Notes under the pieces: model-generated
Told to the model about the DNA's origin: nothing
Seen by the model: only the letters and a program-made list of their open reading frames with translations
Database searches by the model: none
Program-made: the position numbers and the translations under genes
Origin: Myxococcaceae bacterium
GTDB lineage: Bacteria; Myxococcota; Myxococcia; Myxococcales; Myxococcaceae
DNA length: 40,698 bases
Direction: 5' to 3'
Assembly: GCA_016793725.1 (NCBI GenBank)
Contig: JAEUJP010000280.1
Span: forward strand, 1 to 40,698
Shown here: positions 26,111-32,623 of the stretch, piece after piece
How the letters are laid out: each line of letters opens with the position of its first letter
Numbering within the stretch: the first letter of the stretch is position 1

Positions 26111-27099
26111 GAGCACACGTCGATTCCGTAGCGGGTGCCTTCGCGGTGGAGCTGCACGTCACCGGCGTCGCCGTTCGTGGCGGCCTCGTAGGTCTCGCCG
26201 AGTGCGTCGCCGGTGAGGGCGACGGCCCAGGCCGGGTAGCCGCGCGTCGTGAGCTCGCACGCGACGAGGGCTGCGGCGTGAAAGTGGTAGGGCCGCGGGT
26301 GGGCGTGGCCGTACCAGGCCGAGAGCAGGTCGTAGAGGTGGTCGAGCCGGGCGCCGTCGTCGCTACGCTCGAGCAGCGCGAGCTCGATGCCGTGGTTGTG
26401 GGTGGCCGCGCCGAGCAGGCGGAGCACGCGCAGTGGAGACCACCCCGGCAGGTGCGCGCGCACGGCAGCGACGAGGTCTCTCGAGCGGTCGAGCTCGGGC
26501 ACGCGCGAGAGCGCGGCGAGGCCTTCGTCGAGGAAGCCGTCGTCTCTGGCGAGCAGGCCCGCGCTCAGCGCTTCGAGGTGGCCAGGCTGCAGCGGGCTCT
26601 CGTAGGGCGTGACGACGTCGAGCACGTCGGCGGCGAGCTCGCGGCAGGTGTGGCCGTTGAGGGCGAGGCGCTCGACGCCGTCGCCGAGCGGGTGCTCGAG
26701 GCACGCGGCCTCGGCGCGGGTCTTCCACCTCGGTGAGAGCGGCAGCGCGACGAGCGGGGTGCCTCGCACGGCGCGGACCCAACGTGCGGTCTGGGCGAGG
26801 GCGCGGGCGGGCGGCTCGTAGCGGCCGGGCGAGGGTGGGGCGGCGAACCAGGCGGCGAGCGCGGCGTCTGAGGTCGCGGTGCCGAACGCTTCGCGCGCGG
26901 TGGCGAGGAGCTCGGCGTGGCGTTCGGGCTCGGCGCTCCAGCGTCGTCGCAGCTCGCGCTGGGCGGCGGCGGTGAGAAAGGCGGCGTGCCTCGCGACGAC
27001 GGCGGCGCGGGGCAGCTCGGGGTGTGGGCTGGCGAGCGCGGGGAGAGCGGTTGAGCACAGCAGTATCGCGAGTGCTGCCGCTCTCCCTCGAACGCTCAT
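26107..27099 (-). CDS. Exported protein of unknown function, coupled to the CehA-like gene
   Basis: 330 aa with a signal peptide (cleavage near ALASP). The protein is mostly helical with many Arg, Ala and Leu. A His/Cys-containing segment GHTCRELAADVLDV lies at about residues 149-162, and GAATHNHGIELALL and YGHAHPRPYHFHAAALVAC are His-rich. The His cluster could bind a metal, but no known motif is complete. The stop overlaps the next start (ATGA), so both proteins are probably made from one transcript. Not recognised as a family. Confidence 0.75.
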   Translation of the reverse strand: MSVRGRAAALAILLCSTALPALASPHPELPRAAVVARHAAFLTAAAQRELRRRWSAEPERHAELLATAREAFGTATSDAALAAWFAAPPSPGRYEPPARALAQTARWVRAVRGTPLVALPLSPRWKTRAEAACLEHPLGDGVERLALNGHTCRELAADVLDVVTPYESPLQPGHLEALSAGLLARDDGFLDEGLAALSRVPELDRSRDLVAAVRAHLPGWSPLRVLRLLGAATHNHGIELALLERSDDGARLDHLYDLLSAWYGHAHPRPYHFHAAALVACELTTRGYPAWAVALTGDALGETYEAATNGDAGDVQLHREGTRYGIDVCS

Positions 27100-27207
27100 G
27101 CCTGTCTGGTGTGCGGCACCGCGGAGAATCGATCACCTGCGAGTTGCGTGCGGCATCGTCAACGCGGGTTACAGGTTGCCGGCAATCGGGGTCTGCGTAG
27201 AACGGGC

Positions 27208-27657
27208 ATGACCCCTTCAACGCTCCGTCTCTTGTCGCTGTGCATGTTCGTGACCGCTTGTGGGCCGCTCGACCCTGAAGAGATGGCCGAGCTCGATGAC
27301 ACCGCGGAGGTGGAGTCGGCGCTGACGAACATCGACAGCCGCTGCATCGGTCACCTGCCATCGGGGAAGACGACGTGCATTCGGCTGCAGAAGGCGTCGA
27401 ACCAGCAGGTGCGCGCGTACGGCGCCATCAGCGGCAGCTCGGGCACGATGGCGGTCGAGGGCGTGCAGCTGTACGTCGCGGGTACGCTGGTGGCTGCGTC
27501 GGGGCCCATCAAGGGCACCGGGCACGTGTCGTCGGCGACCGGGTACAAGGGCCCGTACAAGTGCAAGACGCAGCTGCAGTTCTGCGCGACGTTCGCGTGG
27601 TCGGGGCAGCCGGGCTATCGCATGTGTGAGAAGTACACGGCGTGCGCGGGTGAGTAG
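27208..27657 (+). CDS. Small lipoprotein
   Basis: 149 aa from ATG 27208; in-frame sequence upstream is not preceded by a good start. Lipobox VTACG at residue 18. The mature part has an acidic N-terminus (PLDPEEMAELDDTAE) and a beta-rich C-terminal domain with four Cys (SRCIGHLPSGKTTC, then YKCKTQLQFCATF). Convergent with the serine-protease gene (4-bp gap). No family recognised. Confidence 0.75.
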   Translation: MTPSTLRLLSLCMFVTACGPLDPEEMAELDDTAEVESALTNIDSRCIGHLPSGKTTCIRLQKASNQQVRAYGAISGSSGTMAVEGVQLYVAGTLVAASGPIKGTGHVSSATGYKGPYKCKTQLQFCATFAWSGQPGYRMCEKYTACAGE

Positions 27658-27661
27658 CGCG

Positions 27662-28630
27662 TCACTGCATCCACCCGATGATGCGGCTCACGCGCCCGCC
27701 GTTGAGCCGCACGCCGCACGCGCGCGAGAACGTGATGGGAAACGCGTAGCAGTTGCTGCGCGTGTTGATGCCGGTCACGTACAGGTTGTTCGCTGCGCGG
27801 CGAACGCCGGAGCCCGAGAAGCCGCCCTCGGACTCGAGCGTGTAATAGATCATGTCGTCGCTCTCGTCGTCTTCGCTGCCCGAGACCGCGACCTGCGTGA
27901 CGCCGTCGTAGCTCTCGGCGGGGTAGCCGTTCATCGCGAGCGCCGCGCCGTCGAGCTGGCCGTCTGACGCCGCCTGAATGCCGAACCAGCCGACCGTGCT
28001 GCCCAGCTCGCGGTCGAGGTAGATCATCGCGTAGTCCGAGCTCTTGTTCCCTTCTTGCGTGTAGCCCGTCACGCTGATCAACCCGTTCGAGTACGCCGTG
28101 CCGTACGGTTTGTACGAGCCCGACAGCCCGGGAATCACCCGCACCGTCGACGCCCAGCCGCCGCGCCCGCTGTTGAAGATGCAGTGCGCCGCCGTCAGCA
28201 CGAACCGCGTGCCGATGAACGACCCCGAGCACGAGAACGTCTGCCCGTTCGGGTACGTGCTGTACAGCTTCACCACCGCCCGCGCCGGGTACGCCGCGGT
28301 GTTGCTCACGTTCGTGCGCAGCTCCTGCCTCGCGACGCCGAGGTTGCCGCTCGCGCTCCATTCGCGCAGCTCCGTCATCGTCGCCAGCTCGCGCGTCTCA
28401 CCCGTCAGCACGTCGTGAAACAGCGCCACGCCGTCTCTCACCGGCAGCTCTTCGTACCGGCCCGACAGCTCGGGCTCGGGCGGCACGGCGAGCAGCTCGG
28501 GCTCGAGCCTCGCGCGAGGGTCGGTGTCGGCGTACGGCAGCTCCGAGAGGTCGACCGCCTCGACCGCGACGGGGCTCGACGTACCGCAGGCCACCAACGT
28601 GAGGCTGCTCAGCAGAAGCGAAGGGCGCAT
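27662..28630 (-). CDS. Trypsin-like serine protease lipoprotein (S1/V8-type)
   Basis: 322 aa from ATG 28630 (MRPSLLL); GTG 28636 is possible. Lipobox LVACG at residue 15, so anchored in the envelope. The protease domain (about residues 115-322) has the full triad: His149 in VLTAAHCIF, Asp199 in SSDYAMIYL and Ser272 in GGFSGSGV. The layout resembles glutamyl endopeptidase/V8-type enzymes. A 110-residue linker/pro-region separates the lipid anchor from the catalytic domain. The likely role is extracellular proteolysis, typical of predatory myxobacteria. Confidence 0.88.
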   Translation of the reverse strand: MRPSLLLSSLTLVACGTSSPVAVEAVDLSELPYADTDPRARLEPELLAVPPEPELSGRYEELPVRDGVALFHDVLTGETRELATMTELREWSASGNLGVARQELRTNVSNTAAYPARAVVKLYSTYPNGQTFSCSGSFIGTRFVLTAAHCIFNSGRGGWASTVRVIPGLSGSYKPYGTAYSNGLISVTGYTQEGNKSSDYAMIYLDRELGSTVGWFGIQAASDGQLDGAALAMNGYPAESYDGVTQVAVSGSEDDESDDMIYYTLESEGGFSGSGVRRAANNLYVTGINTRSNCYAFPITFSRACGVRLNGGRVSRIIGWMQ

Positions 28631-28675
28631 GTTCACTCCGGTGCAACGACGGGTTGTGTCGGCCGACGGTCAGCG

Positions 28676-28693
28676 GTGACGCGCCAGCGTCAC
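28676..28693. promoter_or_regulatory. Palindrome GTGACGC-GCCA-GCGTCAC
   Basis: Perfect 7-bp arms with a 4-base spacer, about 46 bp upstream of the protease start. Candidate operator or hairpin. Confidence 0.45.
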
Positions 28694-28780
28694 AGCGGGA
28701 CGAAGTACCCGGTTACTGCCGGCGGCCGACGGATATGTGGCGGGAAGGTGCTCCCTGCACCGCCCGCGCGTCAAATGAAA

Positions 28781-28794
28781 TGACCGTGCGGTCA
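28781..28794. promoter_or_regulatory. Palindrome TGACCG-TG-CGGTCA, TetR-type operator-like
   Basis: Perfect 6-bp arms with a 2-bp centre. The size and shape match operators of TetR-family and related repressors. No regulator gene is adjacent. Confidence 0.45.
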
Positions 28795-28861
28795 CGACAC
28801 TTTGCGCCACGCCACGGGGCGCCGAACGCGCCGCGAACTTGTGCGGCTCGGCGCGTGTGGC

Positions 28862-28867
28862 TAACTC
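28862..28867 (+). promoter_or_regulatory. Candidate -10 hexamer (TAACTC)
   Basis: TAACTC ends 6 bp before ATG 28874, so the usual transcript start would be the A of the start codon. Confidence 0.4.
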
Positions 28868-28873
28868 CGCGCC

Positions 28874-29473
28874 ATGCGAGCTCTCTTCGTGGTGACGGTG
28901 ATGGCGGCGATGGCGTGCAGCGGCACGGGCGGCACGGGCGGCACCGGCGGCGGCAGCTCGAGTGCGGGCGGCACGGGCGGCACGGGCGGCTCGAGCGGAG
29001 GCAGCGGCGACGGCGGCACCGGCGGCAACATGGCCGCGACGGTCAACGTCACGGGCGCGGTCACCACGAACGTCACGGTGACGCCGCTCGCGGCCTACCA
29101 GGCGTCGAGCGGCCTGACCGGCGTCAGCTTCAACTCGCCGTCGACCGGCCGCTACAGCCTGTTCTACGCGTACACGGTGACCGGCAAGCTGACGACCGGC
29201 ACGTTCGCGAGCGGGTCGACGCTGGGCTTCACGTGCAGCGGTGACTTCGTCGACACCGACGGCGGCACCCACTGGACGTGGGCTCGCGCGACCCAGCTCG
29301 ACGGCGGTCTCATCGATGGCGGCTCGGGCACGTGCCAGCTCCAGCTCAGCAGCGTCGCTGCGTACAACGTCTCTGCAATCGGCGAGGCCTACACCGTGCA
29401 CGGCACGGCCACCGTGACGGCGAGCGACCTGGCGGGTGATGGCGGCACCGTGAACCTGAACGTCACGTTCTAA
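28874..29473 (+). CDS. Lipoprotein with long Gly/Thr/Ser linker
   Basis: 199 aa. Lipobox AMACS at residue 15, then a roughly 35-residue Gly-rich linker of GGTGG units. A C-terminal beta-rich domain of about 145 residues follows (VNVTGAVTTNVTVTPL, GRYSLFYAYTVTGKL, DLAGDGGTVNLNVTF), resembling an Ig-like or carbohydrate-binding sandwich. A surface binding role is inferred. Followed 22 bp later by the metallopeptidase gene on the same strand. Confidence 0.8.
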   Translation: MRALFVVTVMAAMACSGTGGTGGTGGGSSSAGGTGGTGGSSGGSGDGGTGGNMAATVNVTGAVTTNVTVTPLAAYQASSGLTGVSFNSPSTGRYSLFYAYTVTGKLTTGTFASGSTLGFTCSGDFVDTDGGTHWTWARATQLDGGLIDGGSGTCQLQLSSVAAYNVSAIGEAYTVHGTATVTASDLAGDGGTVNLNVTF

Positions 29474-29495
29474 GTGTGAGAAGCTGCGGCTCGCG

Positions 29496-30827
29496 ATGAC
29501 GAGCGCCCTCCTCGCGTTGCTCGCGGCTGCGCCCCGGTTCCTCACCGTCGACGGTGAGGCGGCGGCCCGAATGGCCTGGGGCCTCGAGGTGCCCGTCGAA
29601 GGCACCCGCGAAGAGACCGCCCGCGGCTGGCTGTCGAAGCACCGCAGCGACTTCGGCCTGCTCGCCGAAGACGAGCTCGTGCTCATGAAAGACGAGGGCG
29701 ACGTCGTCACCTTCGACCGCCGCCGCGCCGGCGTCTCGGTCTATGGCGGCGAGGTGAAGGGGACGTTCGACGACGCGGGCCGGCTCGTCATGGTGTACGT
29801 CGGGCCGCCGCTGCCGCGGGTGGTGGGCCACTTCTACGTCGATGTCGTGCGCGCCGAGCTCGTCGCGACCGCGACGCTCGACGTCGTCAGCGTCACGCAC
29901 TCGCAGGCGTACTGGAAGAGCGACGGCGAGGCGCTGCGCCCGGTGTGGCTGGTGCGCTTTTCGGTGGGCGCCGAGCCGTGGCGCGCGCACGTCGACGGCG
30001 CGACGGGCCGGCTGCTTGATCGCTTCAGCGAGAAGCGCAGCGTTGGCATGGGGGCCGTGTATGACGTCTCGCCCGCGAAGGGCCCCGTCGTGATGCGCGC
30101 GCTGGGTGGGCTGCCGGCGAACGCGACGACGCTCGTGGGCTCACGGGCGACGATGCGCAACTGCAACGGCGCGGGTGTCGGGGCGGGCTGTGTTGCGCGC
30201 GCGACGGCGAACGCGAGCTTCGACTTCGTCGAGACACCGAGCTTCGGCACGAGCCCGAACGACCGCTTCGGCGAGGTGAACGCGTACTACGCCGTCGATC
30301 GCTTCAGCCGCTGGCTGTCGTCGCTCGATGCCGGCGTGAACCTGCCGCCGATTACCGCGTACACCAACGTCGGCAACAGCAACCAGGGGTTCTTCCGCGG
30401 AGGCGACCCGCAGACGGGCTACTCCATCGAGCTGGGCCAGGGCCCGCTGGCCGACTGGGCGTACGAAGGCGACGTCACCTTTCACGAGCTCGGCCACGGC
30501 GTCGTGCAGAGCACCGCAAACTTCGGCTTCTACGCGCGAGACTCACAGGGCATGAACGGCGAAGGTGGCGCACTGAACGAGGGCGCGTCTGACTGTCTCG
30601 CGATGGCGCTGAGCGGCGACCCCGTGCTGGCCGAGTTTCTGGGCCCCTATCTGCAAGACGGCGGCAATCAGGTGAACCCGTACCTGCGCCGCATGGACCA
30701 GGTCTTCACGTGTCACGGCTACGACGGCAATCTCGACGGCGGGAACCCGGGTCGGTTTGGCACGATTCACGACGACGGCCGCATTCTCGGCTCGTTCTTC
30801 TTGGCGCTGCTCTCTCGCTCGCAGTAG
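29496..30827 (+). CDS. M4/M36-like metallopeptidase, N-terminal part, cut by an in-frame TAG
   Basis: 443 aa. An N-terminal signal (LLALLAAAPRFLTVDG) is followed by a FTP/propeptide-like region. The catalytic part has FHELGHGV (HExxH at about 330-334) and GALNEGASD (Glu362), the zinc-ligand pattern of thermolysin (M4) and fungalysin (M36) peptidases. The frame ends at TAG 30825-30827 after LSRSQ, inside the catalytic domain, before the region that should supply the rest of the fold. Reading through, the sequence continues without another stop to 31937. Function: likely an extracellular protease, but the product as encoded is truncated. Confidence 0.8.
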   Translation: MTSALLALLAAAPRFLTVDGEAAARMAWGLEVPVEGTREETARGWLSKHRSDFGLLAEDELVLMKDEGDVVTFDRRRAGVSVYGGEVKGTFDDAGRLVMVYVGPPLPRVVGHFYVDVVRAELVATATLDVVSVTHSQAYWKSDGEALRPVWLVRFSVGAEPWRAHVDGATGRLLDRFSEKRSVGMGAVYDVSPAKGPVVMRALGGLPANATTLVGSRATMRNCNGAGVGAGCVARATANASFDFVETPSFGTSPNDRFGEVNAYYAVDRFSRWLSSLDAGVNLPPITAYTNVGNSNQGFFRGGDPQTGYSIELGQGPLADWAYEGDVTFHELGHGVVQSTANFGFYARDSQGMNGEGGALNEGASDCLAMALSGDPVLAEFLGPYLQDGGNQVNPYLRRMDQVFTCHGYDGNLDGGNPGRFGTIHDDGRILGSFFLALLSRSQ

Positions 30828-30857
30828 CTCGGCCACGACGCGGCGAGCGCTGCCCTC

Positions 30858-31937
30858 GTGCGCGCGCTCGCGAGCGTCGGCAGCAGCGCGGGCTTTCACG
30901 AGCTCGGCATCGCGATGCAAGACCACATGGCCCGGCGCTTCGGCGCGCAGGCCGGGGAGCTCGTCGCCTGCCTGCAGTGCGAGAGAGAGCTCGCGGCCTG
31001 CAGCTCTCGAACCCGCCGCATGTACGCCGGCGAGACGCACGAGTCGCGGCTCTTGGGCGACGACATCCCGGGGGCGCCGAGCGGCAACAAGCCGGCCACC
31101 TTTCAGTACGAGCTCGCGGTGCCGGCGAACACCGTCGTGAACTTCGACCGCTTCGCCATCACGCTCGGCATGTTGCCGACGGTGTACGCGCGCTTCAACC
31201 AGAAGGTCGCGTGGGCGAACGGCAACCCGACGTTCGACGTGAGCTTCACCTCGCTCCCGGCCTCGTTGCCCGCCCAGCCGACGGCGGGCACCTGGTACCT
31301 GCAGGGCATGCTGCGCGACCCCGGCGTGGGCACTCGCCGCTACGGCCTCCGCGCGCAGTTCTCGGGAGGTTCCCCCCGGCCTGCGGCTCCCGCCGGCGCG
31401 TGCGCGCTCGGGAGCGGCGTCGGCTCGTGCACGTGCGTGCCGGCGTGCACGGGTCGAACGTGTGGCGCCGACGGGTGCGGCGGCTCGTGTGGCGCATGCC
31501 CCGGCGGCATGATGTGCAACGCCGCGGGCACGTGCGCGTGCGTGCCGCAGTGTGCTGGCCGCGGCTGCGGGCCCGACGGGTGCGGCGGCACGTGCGGCAC
31601 CTGCGCGAGCGGCACGTGCAACACGGCGAACGGCATGTGTGAGGGCTGCACGCCGATGTGCACCGGCAAGGTGTGTGGGCCGAACGGCTGCGGTCAGGCG
31701 TGCGGGCAGTGCACGGGCAACAACGTGGTGTGCGAGCTGTCGAGCGGGCAGTGCGTCGATGCGGGTGAGCTGCCGATGCCTGATGCGGGGGGCGGCACCG
31801 GCGGTGGCTCGGGCGCGGGCGGCGGCGGCGAAGACCTGGTGATGGGCGGGTGTGGCTGCGGCGCGGCGCCGTCGCTCGGGGTGCTGGGGCTCGCTGCGCT
31901 GCTGATGCTGAGGCGGCGGCGCGCTATACCGGCGTGA
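30858..31937 (+). CDS. C-terminal part of the metallopeptidase with Cys-rich repeats and MYXO-CTERM-like tail
   Basis: 359 aa from GTG 30858, in the same frame as 29496-30827. Residues 1-60 continue the peptidase (GFHELGIAMQDHMARRF), followed by a beta-sandwich. Then come three Cys-rich repeats of about 35 residues (VPACTGRTCGADGCGG, VPQCAGRGCGPDGCGG, TPMCTGKVCGPNGCGQ). The tail has GGCGCG, a hydrophobic helix (LGVLGLAALLML) and RRRRA, a MYXO-CTERM-like sorting signal. Without its own signal peptide it cannot be exported unless the TAG is read through or the gene is intact in the true sequence. Its TGA overlaps the next ATG by one base. Confidence 0.75.
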   Translation: MRALASVGSSAGFHELGIAMQDHMARRFGAQAGELVACLQCERELAACSSRTRRMYAGETHESRLLGDDIPGAPSGNKPATFQYELAVPANTVVNFDRFAITLGMLPTVYARFNQKVAWANGNPTFDVSFTSLPASLPAQPTAGTWYLQGMLRDPGVGTRRYGLRAQFSGGSPRPAAPAGACALGSGVGSCTCVPACTGRTCGADGCGGSCGACPGGMMCNAAGTCACVPQCAGRGCGPDGCGGTCGTCASGTCNTANGMCEGCTPMCTGKVCGPNGCGQACGQCTGNNVVCELSSGQCVDAGELPMPDAGGGTGGGSGAGGGGEDLVMGGCGCGAAPSLGVLGLAALLMLRRRRAIPA

Positions 31938-32506
31938 TGCTGACCGCGCTCGCGCTGACCCTCTGTCTGAACGGCATCGATGCTTCTCACTTCGCGGGCG
32001 CGCTGAGCGACGAGCCGCTCGCCGAGCTGGGCGACGTGCCGGTCGCGAACCTCACGCCCGAGCAGATGAAGGTCGAGATGATTCGGCTCGAGCCGTACCG
32101 CACGAAGTTCATCGGGCCGACCGTGATGTCGGGCGTCGGCGCGGTGCTCATCATCGTGGGGGCGGTGTTCGGTGTGGCCGGCGTGCTGGCCGCCATCGTC
32201 CCGCGGCTGGCGACGACGATGATGTCGACGGCGCTGACGGCGGTGCAGGTTGCCGGCTACGTGTTCATCGGGCTCGGCGGCGTCGCGCTGATTACGGGCG
32301 GCATTCTGCTCGCCGTCGGGCTGACGCGGCTGTTCCCCGCGCTCGAGCGGCGCCGCGAGGCGATGGAGCGGCGCGAAGAGATTCAGAAGCGGCTCGACGC
32401 GATGGACCCGCAGAAGAACCCGCTGCCCGAGGCGCCGAAGGGCGCGAAGCCGGGTGATGTGCTGTGGCTGGGGCCCGAGAGCTCGATGCTCGTCGCGACG
32501 TTCTGA
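31937..32506 (+). CDS. Small membrane protein
   Basis: 189 aa from ATG 31937 (TGATG overlap with the metallopeptidase gene). An N-terminal hydrophobic segment (LTALALTLCLNG) looks like a signal peptide. Two strong hydrophobic segments follow (VMSGVGAVLIIVGAVFGVAG and AGYVFIGLGGVALITGGILL), and the cytoplasmic or periplasmic C-terminus is Arg/Glu-rich. TATACC lies 6 bp upstream of the ATG. The function is unknown; overlap suggests it may be coupled to the protease. Confidence 0.75.
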   Translation: MLTALALTLCLNGIDASHFAGALSDEPLAELGDVPVANLTPEQMKVEMIRLEPYRTKFIGPTVMSGVGAVLIIVGAVFGVAGVLAAIVPRLATTMMSTALTAVQVAGYVFIGLGGVALITGGILLAVGLTRLFPALERRREAMERREEIQKRLDAMDPQKNPLPEAPKGAKPGDVLWLGPESSMLVATF

Positions 32507-32508
32507 CT

Positions 32509-32612
32509 CCGCTCGCCCTGAGCGAAAGAGCCCGAAGGGCTCTGGAGTCGAAGGGGGCGGCAGTTGCAACTTCACGCCCTCCGACTTCGCCTTCGGCTCC
32601 GCTCAGGGTCAG
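32509..32612. repeat. Inverted pair of palindromic repeats (REP/REPIN-like)
   Basis: The right arm (32577-32612) reverse-complements to a sequence close to the left (32511-32554): both read roughly CCCTGAGCG, a GAAGGGC/GAAGGCG core and GTCGAAGGG/GTCGGAGGG. The left arm also contains a perfect hairpin AGAGCCC-GAA-GGGCTCT (32527-32543). The pair sits between convergent genes, where such repeats are commonly found, and may also act as a bidirectional terminator. Confidence 0.65.
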
Positions 32613-32623
32613 CAGAGTCTTCT

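Larger units (their letters stand above)
28631..28873. other. Divergent intergenic region with two palindromes
   Basis: 243 bp between the protease gene and the Gly-rich lipoprotein gene. It contains two perfect inverted repeats, annotated separately, and a -10-like TAACTC at 28862-28867. I see no gene. Confidence 0.5.
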
